From NCBI GenBank assembly GCA_023404955.1, contig JAEXZY010000008.1, positions 62,001 to 126,000 on the forward strand: a stretch of DNA of 64,000 bases, given 5' to 3'. Within the stretch, counting starts at the first letter, position 1, and each line of letters opens with the position of its first letter. The notes below the pieces were generated by a model. That model did not search any database, was not told where the DNA came from, and worked only from the letters and a program-made list of their open reading frames with translations. This stretch comes from Actinomycetes bacterium. Its GTDB lineage: Bacteria; Actinomycetota; Actinomycetes; Mycobacteriales; Mycobacteriaceae. Made by a program: the position numbers and the translations under genes. This document shows, one piece after another, positions 23,673 through 32,063 of the stretch.

Positions 23673-25664
23673 ATGACACAGACCTTCGACACGATCTTGG
23701 TGGCCAACCGCGGAGAGATCGCCGTCCGCGTCATCCGGACGCTGCGGGCGATGGGGATCCGGTCGGTTGCGGTGTTCAGCGACGCCGACGCCGGAGCTCG
23801 GCATGTGGCGGAAGCGGACGTCGCGGTACGTCTGGGCCCTGCGCCCGCCCGGCAGAGCTATCTGTCGATCGACGCGCTGCTGTCGGCGGCGCAGCGCACC
23901 GGCGCCCAGGCAGTTCACCCCGGATACGGATTCCTCTCAGAGAACGCCGCATTCGCCCAAGCTCTCGACGCCGCGGGGATCACCTTCATCGGACCGCCGA
24001 TCGCCGCGATCCGCACGATGGGGGACAAGATCTCGGCGAAGACCACGGTGTCGGCCGCCGGAGTGCCGGTGGTCCCCGGCATCTCGCGACCGGGCCTCAC
24101 CGACGACGACCTGATCGCAGCCGCCCCTGAGATCGGATTCCCCGTGCTGGTGAAGCCGTCGGCGGGTGGCGGCGGCAAAGGCATGCGGGTGGTGCACGAC
24201 GCCGGCGATCTGCCGAGTGCGCTGGCCAGCGCGCGCAGAGAAGCGGGCTCGGCGTTCGGCGACGACACCCTGTTCCTCGAGCGCTTCGTGCTCAACCCGC
24301 GCCACATCGAAGTTCAGGTGCTCGCCGACGCCCACGGCGGCGTGGTGCATCTGGGCGAACGCGAGTGCAGCCTGCAGCGCAGGCACCAGAAAGTCATCGA
24401 GGAGGCGCCCTCGCCGCTGCTCGATGCGGCGACGCGCGACCGCATCGGCGCTGCGGCCTGCGACACCGCGCGCAGCGTGGACTACACCGGTGCCGGCACG
24501 GTGGAGTTCATCGTGTCCGCCGACCGGCCCGACGAATTCTTCTTCATGGAGATGAACACCAGGTTGCAGGTGGAGCATCCGGTGACCGAGATGGTCACGG
24601 GTCTGGATCTCGTCGAGCTGCAGGTGCGTGTCGCCGCGGGAGAGAAGCTGCCCCTCGCTCAGGACGACATCCGGCTGCACGGGCACGCCGTCGAAGCGCG
24701 CGTCTACGCCGAGGACCCGTCCCGCGGGTTCCTGCCCACCGGAGGTACCGTTGTCGCATTGCGCGAACCGAATGGTCCTGGCGTTCGGGTGGATTCGGGA
24801 CTGGCTCGCGGCACCGTGGTCGGCAGTGACTACGACCCGATGCTCGCCAAGGTCATCGCGCACGCCGACGATCGGACGAGTGCGCTGCGGGCGCTGGACG
24901 CAGCGCTTGCCGACACCGTCGTGCTCGGGGTGACCACCAACGTCGATTTCCTGCGGTTCCTGGTGGCCGACCCCGACGTGGCGGCAGGCCGACTGGACAC
25001 CGGACTGCTCGATCGTCGCCTCCCGGACTACGCACCGACGCCGGCGCAGGAGGGCGACCTCATCGCCGCCGCCGCATACCGGTGGCTGACGAGCTGGCCG
25101 GCGCGCCCCGACAGCCCCTGGGCGGTGCCCTCGGGGTGGCGCATCGCGCATCGCGCGCCGATCCCGATCCGGCTGCGTGCGGGGGAGCGCACCGACCACG
25201 TCTGGTTGACCGGTGTGCCACAGGCGGCGACCGCGACCGTTGAGAACAGTGAAACACGTTCGCTGTGCGCAACTCTGGACGGTGCGCGACTCGACGTCAC
25301 GATCGACGGCATGCGCGTCGAATACCTCGTGGCGGACGCGGGCGGACCGATATGGCTCTGCGCCGAAGGCCGGGTGAGCGTGGTCGAGGAGGTCCGCGAA
25401 GAGCCGGTGCGGCCGGACGACGTCCACAGCGGAGACGCCGGACTGACCAGCCCGATGCCCGGCACGGTCGTCGCCGTCGGTGTCGACGACGGCGCCGCGG
25501 TGACCGCGGGCACGGTCGTCGTCACCGTCGAGGCGATGAAGATGGAACATGCTCTCACCGCACCGGTCGACGGAGTGGCCGAACTCCTCGTCGGCGCGGG
25601 CGAACAGGTGAAAGTGGGCCAGGTGCTGGCCCGGATCACGGCAACCAAGGAGCCACAACAGTGA
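23673..25664 (+). CDS. accA1: Methylcrotonyl-CoA carboxylase, biotin-carboxylase/BCCP (alpha) subunit AccA1
   Basis: The biotin-carrying partner of AccD1, 663 residues. Order: biotin carboxylase N-domain (NRGEIAVRVIRTLRAMGIRS), ATP-grasp with the Gly-rich loop SAGGGGKGMR, EMNTRLQVEHPVTEM, a linker domain, and a C-terminal biotinyl domain with VEAMKMEHAL, where Lys623 is the biotin site. Translation is tightly coupled: its stop overlaps the fadE19 GTG by 4 nt. Confidence 0.95.
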   Translation: MTQTFDTILVANRGEIAVRVIRTLRAMGIRSVAVFSDADAGARHVAEADVAVRLGPAPARQSYLSIDALLSAAQRTGAQAVHPGYGFLSENAAFAQALDAAGITFIGPPIAAIRTMGDKISAKTTVSAAGVPVVPGISRPGLTDDDLIAAAPEIGFPVLVKPSAGGGGKGMRVVHDAGDLPSALASARREAGSAFGDDTLFLERFVLNPRHIEVQVLADAHGGVVHLGERECSLQRRHQKVIEEAPSPLLDAATRDRIGAAACDTARSVDYTGAGTVEFIVSADRPDEFFFMEMNTRLQVEHPVTEMVTGLDLVELQVRVAAGEKLPLAQDDIRLHGHAVEARVYAEDPSRGFLPTGGTVVALREPNGPGVRVDSGLARGTVVGSDYDPMLAKVIAHADDRTSALRALDAALADTVVLGVTTNVDFLRFLVADPDVAAGRLDTGLLDRRLPDYAPTPAQEGDLIAAAAYRWLTSWPARPDSPWAVPSGWRIAHRAPIPIRLRAGERTDHVWLTGVPQAATATVENSETRSLCATLDGARLDVTIDGMRVEYLVADAGGPIWLCAEGRVSVVEEVREEPVRPDDVHSGDAGLTSPMPGTVVAVGVDDGAAVTAGTVVVTVEAMKMEHALTAPVDGVAELLVGAGEQVKVGQVLARITATKEPQQ

Positions 25665-26821
25665 CCGACTTCCTCTCGACCGGCACCCTGCCGGACCACT
25701 ATGCCCAGCTGGCCAAGACGGTCCGCGACTTCGCGCGCAGCGTCGTTGCACCGGTGGCGGCCAAGCACGACGAGGAGCACTCGTTCCCCTACGAAGTCGT
25801 TGCCGGCATGGCCGACATGGGCCTGTTCGGGTTGCCGTTCCCCGAGGAGTACGGCGGCATGGGGGGTGACTACTTCGCGCTCTGCCTCGCACTCGAGGAA
25901 CTCGGCAAGATCGACCAGAGTGTGGCGATCACGTTGGAGGCAGGCGTTTCACTCGGCGCGATGCCGGTCTACCGATTCGGCACCGAGGAGCAGAAGCAGG
26001 AATGGCTGCCGCTGCTGGCCTCGGGAGAAGCGTTGGGCGCGTTCGGCTTGACCGAGGCCGGCGGCGGCAGCGATGCGGGCGCCACCAAGACCACCGCACG
26101 CCTCGACGACGGGCACTGGATTATCAACGGCAGCAAGCAGTTCATCACGAACTCCGGCACCGACATCACCAAGCTCGTCACGGTCACCGCGGTCACCGGA
26201 GACAACGGCGGCAAGAAGGAGATCAGCTCGATCCTGGTGCCGGTGCCCACCCCCGGATTCACCGCCGAGCCGGCGTACAACAAGGTGGGCTGGAACGCCT
26301 CCGACACCCATCCACTCAGCTTCGACGACGTCCGTGTGCCGCACGAGAACCTGCTCGGCGAGCGGGGCCGCGGCTACGCCAATTTTCTGCGGATCCTCGA
26401 CGAGGGACGCATCGCGATCGCGGCGCTGTCGGTGGGTGCCGCCCAGGGCTGCGTCGACGAATGCGTCACGTACTCGAAGGAGCGGCATGCCTTCGGCCGC
26501 GCGATCGGCACTAATCAGGCCATCGCGTTCAAAATCGCCCGGATGGAGGCCCGCGCACACACCGCCCGCGCGGCGTACTACGACGCGGCCGCGCTGATGC
26601 TCTCCGGAAAGCCGTTCAAGAAGGCCGCCGCGGTGGCCAAGCTGGTGGCCAGCGAAGCGGCGATGGACAACGCCCGCGACGCCACTCAGATCTTCGGCGG
26701 CTACGGCTTCATGAACGAGTACCCGGTGGCGCGGCACTACCGGGACAGCAAGATCCTCGAGATCGGCGAGGGCACAACGGAAGTGCAGCTGATGCTGATC
26801 GGCCGGGAGCTCGGCCTGTGA
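25661..26821 (+). CDS. fadE19: Acyl-CoA dehydrogenase, probable isovaleryl-CoA dehydrogenase FadE19
   Basis: FAD-dependent oxidation of isovaleryl-CoA (or a related branched acyl-CoA) to 3-methylcrotonyl-CoA, the step before AccA1/AccD1. The protein is 386 residues, full family length. Signatures: GAFGLTEAGGGSDAG and QIFGGYGFMNEYPV. The C-terminal SKILEIGEGTTEVQ is typical. I set the start at the GTG that overlaps the accA1 stop (GTGA); a longer in-frame extension runs antiparallel in sense to nothing but accA1 coding sequence and has no family resemblance. The substrate is inferred from the operon. Confidence 0.92.
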   Translation: MTDFLSTGTLPDHYAQLAKTVRDFARSVVAPVAAKHDEEHSFPYEVVAGMADMGLFGLPFPEEYGGMGGDYFALCLALEELGKIDQSVAITLEAGVSLGAMPVYRFGTEEQKQEWLPLLASGEALGAFGLTEAGGGSDAGATKTTARLDDGHWIINGSKQFITNSGTDITKLVTVTAVTGDNGGKKEISSILVPVPTPGFTAEPAYNKVGWNASDTHPLSFDDVRVPHENLLGERGRGYANFLRILDEGRIAIAALSVGAAQGCVDECVTYSKERHAFGRAIGTNQAIAFKIARMEARAHTARAAYYDAAALMLSGKPFKKAAAVAKLVASEAAMDNARDATQIFGGYGFMNEYPVARHYRDSKILEIGEGTTEVQLMLIGRELGL

Positions 26822-27306
26822 CACAGAACCGGATCGTCGTCCAACGAGGTCTGTGGTTCGAGGAGTTCGAGACCGGTGTGCTGTACCAGCATCGCCCCGG
26901 CCGCACGATCACCGAGGCCGACAATGTCTTGTTCACCACGCTGACGATGAACACCCAGGCGCTGCACCTGGACGCCGCGTTCTCCGACGCGCTGCCGCCG
27001 TTTCATCAGCGGCTGGTCAACTCGATGTTCACGCTGTCGACCCTGGTGGGTCTGTCGGTGGCACAACTGACGCAGGGCACCATCGTCGGCAACCTCGGCT
27101 TCCGTGAGGTCGCCTTCCCCAAACCGCTGTTCCATGGGGACACGCTGTACGCCGAGACCGAGGTCACCGACAAGCGGGAATCCAAGAGTCGCCCCGGCGA
27201 AGGCATCGTGACGTTCGCGCACACCGGCCGTAACCAGCACGGCGACGTCGTCGCGACGGCGTCGCGAAAGACGATGGTGCGCAAGCGTCCCGAGGGTGAG
27301 GCGTGA
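26818..27306 (+). CDS. MaoC-family (R)-specific enoyl-CoA hydratase
   Basis: A 162-residue hot-dog-fold hydratase, counterpart of Rv2499c. The N-terminus WFEEFETGVLYQHRPGRTIT and the LHLDAAFSDA and FREVAFPKPLFHGDTLYAET segments fit MaoC dehydratases. In the pathway it should hydrate 3-methylglutaconyl-CoA (and perhaps itaconyl-CoA) to the (R)-3-hydroxy product used by CitE; I take that from published work on the M. tuberculosis enzymes. The GTG start overlaps the fadE19 stop by 4 nt. Confidence 0.88.
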   Translation: MTQNRIVVQRGLWFEEFETGVLYQHRPGRTITEADNVLFTTLTMNTQALHLDAAFSDALPPFHQRLVNSMFTLSTLVGLSVAQLTQGTIVGNLGFREVAFPKPLFHGDTLYAETEVTDKRESKSRPGEGIVTFAHTGRNQHGDVVATASRKTMVRKRPEGEA

Positions 27307-28118
27307 TGCTCGCCGCACCCGGGCCGGGCTGGCTGTTCTGTCCGGCCGATCGGCCGGAACGCTTCGAGAAGGCCGCCGCTGCAGCTGACGTCGTGATCCT
27401 CGACCTCGAGGACGGCGTCGCTGCGAAAGATCGAGCGGCGGCCCGGGCCGCGCTGATGGACACACCGCTGGACCCCGCCCGCACCGTCGTGCGGGTCAAC
27501 CCGGCCGGCACGGCGGATCACGTCGAGGATCTCGCCGCGCTCGCCGCGACCGACTACGACACCGTGATGCTCGCCAAGACCGAAACCGCCGAGCAGGTGG
27601 CCTCGTTGGCGCCGCGCGAGGTCGTCGTGCTCGTCGAGACGCCGCTGGGCGCCCTGGCGGTGGCCGAGACCGCACGGGCCGACAACACGTACGCCGTGAT
27701 GTGGGGTGCGGAGGATCTGTTCGCGGCGACCGGCGGAACCGCCAACCGCTGGCCCGACGGCACCTATCGCGACGTCGCCCGGCATGTCCGCTCGCAGAGC
27801 CTGCTCGCCGCCAAGGCGTACGGCCGGCTCGCGCTCGACTCGGTGTATCTCGACATCAACAACCTCGAGGGGCTGCGTGCCGAGAGCGACGACGCGGTTG
27901 CGGTCGGGTTCGACGCCAAAGTCGCCATCCACCCGACGCAGGTCGCGGTCATCCGAGCGGCCTACGCGCCGACCGAGGAGCAAATCGACTGGGCACGAAG
28001 CGTTCTCGACACCGCTCGCACGCAGCGGGGCGTTTTCGCTTTCGGCGGCATCATGGTGGATGCCCCGGTGCTGCGGCGGGCGGAGCGCATCGTCGCGTTG
28101 GCGACCGGCCCCCGATAG
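27306..28118 (+). CDS. citE: CitE-family beta-hydroxyacyl-CoA lyase
   Basis: A 270-residue HpcH/HpaI aldolase-fold lyase, counterpart of Rv2498c, which has been described as cleaving (R)-HMG-CoA and (S)-citramalyl-CoA. It thus ends leucine breakdown (acetyl-CoA plus acetoacetate) and itaconate dissimilation. Motifs include VVILDLEDGV (metal-binding Asp and Glu), RTVVRVNP, VVLVETPLGAL, MWGAEDL and KVAIHPTQV. The ATG overlaps the preceding stop (TGATG); a GTG one codon earlier is also possible. The last ~68 nt of coding sequence recur with four changes 605 bp downstream. Confidence 0.9.
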   Translation: MLAAPGPGWLFCPADRPERFEKAAAAADVVILDLEDGVAAKDRAAARAALMDTPLDPARTVVRVNPAGTADHVEDLAALAATDYDTVMLAKTETAEQVASLAPREVVVLVETPLGALAVAETARADNTYAVMWGAEDLFAATGGTANRWPDGTYRDVARHVRSQSLLAAKAYGRLALDSVYLDINNLEGLRAESDDAVAVGFDAKVAIHPTQVAVIRAAYAPTEEQIDWARSVLDTARTQRGVFAFGGIMVDAPVLRRAERIVALATGPR

Positions 28119-28136
28119 TCCCGCCGCCGAGACCGT

Positions 28137-28508
28137 TCAGGGAAACGTGTAGATGCAGTGCCCGCTGCCACCGATCGGCGCAAAGGCCACGACTACGCCG
28201 TCGAGCGTGATGGAGCAGCCCGGCCCCGGCACGTCGCGGCCGGTGGCCACTACCTGGAGCATCGTGACGTCAGGGCCGATGTCGATCGCCTGGGTGAACG
28301 GCAGCGGTGTGTGATCGGGCACCAGGCCGGTGTCAGGATCTGTGACGATGCTGAACACCTCCCCGGTGCCGAATGCGGAGAAGACCACGTGACGGGTATC
28401 AGGCCCGGAGGGCTCCGCAAGGGCCGGCGCCGACAGGGCCGCTTGGGCCACGGCGAGCGCGCCGATCGTGGACACCGCCAGTCTGGTCTTGTTCAGGGTG
28501 AGGATCAT
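28137..28508 (-). CDS. Secreted MmpS-like small protein
   Basis: A 123-residue protein with an N-terminal signal peptide ending near SAPALAEPS (about residue 31). The mature part has VVFSAFGTGEVFSIVTDPD, an LPF element, a GRDVPG segment and two cysteines (GCSITLDGVV and GHCIYTF). That pattern repeats the exported domain of the Rv2507-like protein at 18180-18965 and of MmpS proteins. The start follows a GGAAGG ribosome binding site. It lies opposite the operon between citE and bkdA, where M. tuberculosis has no such gene, and is flanked by citE tail copies, so I infer an insertion. Confidence 0.72.
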   Translation of the reverse strand: MILTLNKTRLAVSTIGALAVAQAALSAPALAEPSGPDTRHVVFSAFGTGEVFSIVTDPDTGLVPDHTPLPFTQAIDIGPDVTMLQVVATGRDVPGPGCSITLDGVVVAFAPIGGSGHCIYTFP

Positions 28509-28640
28509 TCGGTGTACGCCTTCCGGACAGTGTGGTGATGGGGTCGCAGTCGCCACTTTGACGGGCCACGATGGATGTGGCGCGAGTAGTCCACTACCTG
28601 ATTGGCCGGGGGACACGGCCCGAATGCCGACCGGGTGTCG

Positions 28641-28726
28641 TCGCTTTCGGTGGCATCATGGTGGTTGCCCCAGTGCTTCGGCGGGCGGAGCGCATCGTCG
28701 CGTTGGCGCCCCACCCTGGCAGCTGA
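28641..28726 (+). pseudogene. Duplicated 3' tail of citE
   Basis: 28641-28708 matches citE 28036-28103 in 64 of 68 positions and keeps the same reading frame (AFGGIMVVAPVLRRAERIVA) to its own stop at 28724-28726. Three of four changes are synonymous. Upstream of 28641 the similarity decays. It is the stump of a second, slightly diverged citE, not a simple recent tandem copy. Confidence 0.8.
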
Positions 28727-28826
28727 CGGACAGACCTCCCACCAGAGGTCAGCGCCGACCGCCTTTGCGCTGAGCACCTCAGTCGACTGACGGCGCGATC
28801 CGCCGCCAGTGACCCTAGGAGGCGGT

Positions 28827-29906
28827 ATGGCCGGTGTTGTCGAACCGATTGCGCTCGTTGCGCCCGATGGCGCGCCGACGGCGGAAACCCGATACCGAAG
28901 ACAGCTGCCCCCTGAGACCCTGGCCTGGCTCTACGAGTCGATGGTCGTCACCCGCGAGCTCGACACCGAGTTCGTGAACCTGCAGAGGCAGGGCGAGCTG
29001 GCGCTCTACGCGTCGTGCCGCGGGCAGGAAGCCGCGCAGATCGGCGCGACGGCGTGCCTGCGCAAGACCGACTGGCTGTTCCCGCAGTACCGCGAGTTGG
29101 GGGCTTTCCTGGTGCGCGGGATCTCCCCGCCGCAGGTCGGAGCGCTGTGGCGAGGCCGATGGCACGGTGGCCTGGGGTTCACCGAGAGATGCTGCGCGCC
29201 CGTCTCCATCCCGATCGGCACGCAGGGCCTGCACGCGGTCGGTGCTGCGATGGCCGCTCAACGGCTCGGCGAGGACAGCGTCACCGTCGCGTTCCTCGGT
29301 GACGGCGCGACCAGCGAGGGCGATGTCCACGAGGCGCTCAATCTCGCGTCGGTGTTCCGGGCTCCGTGCGTGTTCCTCGTGCAGAACAACCAGTGGGCGA
29401 TCTCCGTGCCGGTGCATCGCCAGGTGGCCGGCCCGTCGATCGCCCAGCGCGCCGACGGCTACGGCATGCCCGGCGTGCGCGTCGACGGCAACGATGTCCT
29501 CGCCTGCTTCGCGGTGATGACCGAGGCGGCCGCCCGCGCCCGCGCCGGCGAGGGGCCAACGCTGATCGAGGCGGTCACGTACCGGATGGGGCCGCACACC
29601 ACGTCCGACGATCCGACTCGCTACCGCGACGCCGACGAGGTGGAGCAGTGGCGGGCGCGAGATCCCATTGTCCGGTACCGCACCTATCTCGACGGCGAGG
29701 GTGTGTGGACGCAGCGATTGGAGGACCGGGTGACTCACCGGGCCCACCGGCTGCGTACTGAGCTGCGGGAGGCCGTGCTGAGCGAGCCGGACGCCGACGT
29801 CGGGGAGGTGTTCGAGGCCGTCTATCACCGCATCACACCCGATCTGGCTCGCCAGCGCGACGCGTTGATCGCCGAATTGACAGCAGACACGTTCGAGGAG
29901 GCGTGA
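28827..29906 (+). CDS. bkdA: Branched-chain alpha-keto acid dehydrogenase E1 alpha (BkdA)
   Basis: Thiamine-diphosphate E1 alpha subunit, 359 residues. The ThDP motif is visible: GDGATSEGDVHEALNLAS ending in VQNNQWAIS (GDG...NN). SCRGQEAAQIGA and EAVTYRMGPHTTSDDPTRYR (phosphorylation-loop region of E1 alpha) fit the BCKDH type. The ATG has a strong AGGAGG ribosome binding site 5 nt upstream, so the GTG 18 nt earlier is unlikely. It opens the bkdABC operon that turns leucine, isoleucine and valine keto acids into acyl-CoAs, feeding the genes upstream. Confidence 0.93.
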   Translation: MAGVVEPIALVAPDGAPTAETRYRRQLPPETLAWLYESMVVTRELDTEFVNLQRQGELALYASCRGQEAAQIGATACLRKTDWLFPQYRELGAFLVRGISPPQVGALWRGRWHGGLGFTERCCAPVSIPIGTQGLHAVGAAMAAQRLGEDSVTVAFLGDGATSEGDVHEALNLASVFRAPCVFLVQNNQWAISVPVHRQVAGPSIAQRADGYGMPGVRVDGNDVLACFAVMTEAAARARAGEGPTLIEAVTYRMGPHTTSDDPTRYRDADEVEQWRARDPIVRYRTYLDGEGVWTQRLEDRVTHRAHRLRTELREAVLSEPDADVGEVFEAVYHRITPDLARQRDALIAELTADTFEEA

Positions 29907-29907
29907 C

Positions 29908-30927
29908 ATGACGCAGTTGATCGAGCGGCCCTTCGGGTTCGACGACGCCGTGCCGGAGGTGCAGGCGTTGTCGATGGCGCAGGCGATCAACCGTGCGCTG
30001 TCGGACGCCATGCTCGCCGATGACAGAGTGTTGGTCTTCGGGGAGGACGTCGCGTCGTTGGGCGGTGTTTTTCGCGTCACCGACGGACTGGCTAGAAGAT
30101 TCGGTGACGGCCGGTGTTTCGACACCCCGCTCGCCGAGTCCGCGATCGTCGGCATCGCGATCGGTATGGCCATTCGCGGATTCGTTCCGGTGCCGGAGAT
30201 CCAGTTCGACGGCTTCGCCGCGCCGGCGTTCGACCAGATCGTCAGCCACCTCGCGAAGTACCGGATGCGCACCCACGGCGACATCGACATGCCGGTGACC
30301 ATCCGCATCCCGTCGTTCGGCGGAATCGGTGCGGTCGAACACCATTCGGAGTCCACCGAGACGTACTGGTTGCACACGGCGGGCCTGAAGGTCGTCGTCC
30401 CGGCCACCCCGTCGGATGCGTACTGGCTGCTGCGGTACGCGATCGCCGAACGCGATCCCGTGCTGTTCCTGGAACCCAAACGCCGCTACTGGACCCGAGA
30501 ACCCGTCGACACCCGCAACCCAGCGGAACCGTTGGGGCGCGCAGTGGTTCGGCGCCCCGGCGCGGACGTCAGCGTGATCACCTACGGTCCGCTGGTCGCC
30601 ACCGCGCTCACCGCGGCGGAAACCGCCACTGCCAGTATCGAAGTCATCGATCTGCGCACCCTGAATCCACTGGACATGGACACGGTGACCGCGTCGGTGC
30701 GACGGACCGGACGCGCCGTGGTGATGCACGAAGGCTCGCGGACACTGGGTTTCGGTGCCGAGCTGGCGGCCCGCATCCAGGAGGAGTGTTTCTACGAGCT
30801 GGAGGCACCGGTGCTGCGCGCCACGGGCTTTGATACGCCTTATCCACCGGCCCGGCTGGAGCGCCTGTGGTTGCCCGGCGTCGACCGGCTGCTGGACTGC
30901 GTGGACGACGCGATGAGCCGGCCATGA
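29908..30927 (+). CDS. bkdB: Branched-chain alpha-keto acid dehydrogenase E1 beta (BkdB)
   Basis: E1 beta subunit, 339 residues, which pairs with BkdA as an alpha2-beta2 decarboxylase. Conserved elements: FGEDVASLGGVFRVT, FDTPLAESAIVGIAIGMAI, PEIQFDGFAAPAFDQIVS and VVVPATPSDAYWLL. The C-terminal transketolase domain has VIDLRTLNPLDMDTV. It starts 1 nt after the bkdA stop and overlaps bkdC by 4 nt (ATGA), so all three are translationally coupled. Confidence 0.94.
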   Translation: MTQLIERPFGFDDAVPEVQALSMAQAINRALSDAMLADDRVLVFGEDVASLGGVFRVTDGLARRFGDGRCFDTPLAESAIVGIAIGMAIRGFVPVPEIQFDGFAAPAFDQIVSHLAKYRMRTHGDIDMPVTIRIPSFGGIGAVEHHSESTETYWLHTAGLKVVVPATPSDAYWLLRYAIAERDPVLFLEPKRRYWTREPVDTRNPAEPLGRAVVRRPGADVSVITYGPLVATALTAAETATASIEVIDLRTLNPLDMDTVTASVRRTGRAVVMHEGSRTLGFGAELAARIQEECFYELEAPVLRATGFDTPYPPARLERLWLPGVDRLLDCVDDAMSRP

Positions 30928-32057
30928 GCGCGCCTCGGGACTTCCTGGTGCCCGACCTCGGTGAGGGGCTCGAGGATGCCACGATCACCGGCTGGGCCGT
31001 CGCCGTCGGGGACGAGGTGGCGCTGAACCAGACGCTGTGCACGGTCGAGACGAACAAAGCCGAGGTGGAGATCCCCAGCCCATTCGCCGGGCGGATCGTC
31101 GAACTCGGCGGCGCCACAGGGGAAACACTTCCGGTCGGCGCACTCCTCGTCCGTGTCGAGACCGACGGTTCCGCGCCGCAGCGCACGCCCGTGCTCGTCG
31201 GTTACGGTGCCGATGACGCACTGGACGGCAGCCGGCGCCGCGCCCGCGCCAAGCCGCCCGTGCGCAAGCTTGCCGCCGACCTCGACGTCGATCTTGGCAG
31301 GGTCACCGGGTCCGGACCCGACGGCCTCGTCACGCGCGCCGACGTGCACGCCGCTGCCGGATCGGCAGCCGATGCCCCGGTGACCGGCGTACGGTTGGCG
31401 ATGGCGCGACGAATGGCACTGTCGCGCAGTGAAATTCCCGACGCCCACGCGTCGGTGGAGGTCGACGGCACGGAGCTGATCCGGCTGCGGCAACACTGCC
31501 TGTCCGTCGGGGCGACGTCGGTGACCCCGTTCGTCCTCGTCCTGCGATTCACCGTCGCAGCGCTGCGCAGGCATCCCGAGCTCAACGCCACGTGGCTCGA
31601 CACCGTCGACGGCCCACGCATCCACACCCACTCGGGAATCAACCTGGGCGTCGGGGTGGCGGCACCGCGCGGGCTGCTCGTCCCGGTGGTCACCGACGCC
31701 CACAACCGCACCACCCGCCAGCTCGGCGACGAGGTGGGGAGGCTCGTGGCGGCGGCCCGCGAAGGCGCGCTCACGCCGACACAGATGCAGGGTTCGACGT
31801 TCACGGTGTCGAACTTCGGGGCGTTGGGTCTCGACGACGGTGTGCCGGTGATCAACCACCCAGAGGCTGCGATCCTGGGCGTCGGCGCACTCAAGCCGCG
31901 CGCCGTCGTGGTCGACGGCGACGTGGTCGCGCGGTCGACGATGCGCCTGACGTGCGCGTTCGATCATCGCGTTGCGGACGGGGCGCAGGTCGGCGCGTTC
32001 CTCGGTGAGCTGCGGTCCTTGATCGAGGCGCCGGCGGCGGCGCTGCTCGACCTCTAG
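30924..32057 (+). CDS. bkdC: Branched-chain alpha-keto acid dehydrogenase E2 (BkdC)
   Basis: Dihydrolipoamide acyltransferase, 377 residues. Order: one lipoyl domain with Lys45 in TVETNKAEVEIPSP, a short peripheral-subunit-binding domain (RAKPPVRKLAADLDVDLGRV) and the catalytic acyltransferase domain with FDHRVADGAQ, which holds the catalytic His and Asp. Only one lipoyl domain is present. No lpd (E3) gene is nearby; mycobacterial complexes share a common E3. The ATG at 30924 gives the standard MSAPRDFLVPDLGEGLE start. Confidence 0.94.
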   Translation: MSAPRDFLVPDLGEGLEDATITGWAVAVGDEVALNQTLCTVETNKAEVEIPSPFAGRIVELGGATGETLPVGALLVRVETDGSAPQRTPVLVGYGADDALDGSRRRARAKPPVRKLAADLDVDLGRVTGSGPDGLVTRADVHAAAGSAADAPVTGVRLAMARRMALSRSEIPDAHASVEVDGTELIRLRQHCLSVGATSVTPFVLVLRFTVAALRRHPELNATWLDTVDGPRIHTHSGINLGVGVAAPRGLLVPVVTDAHNRTTRQLGDEVGRLVAAAREGALTPTQMQGSTFTVSNFGALGLDDGVPVINHPEAAILGVGALKPRAVVVDGDVVARSTMRLTCAFDHRVADGAQVGAFLGELRSLIEAPAAALLDL

Positions 32058-32063
32058 TTCAGG

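Noticed and set aside
25265..25660. Extended N-terminus of FadE19 reaching into accA1
   Set aside because: The extension lies wholly within accA1 in another frame, is Arg/Gly-rich, and the GTG overlapping the accA1 stop gives the normal family start.
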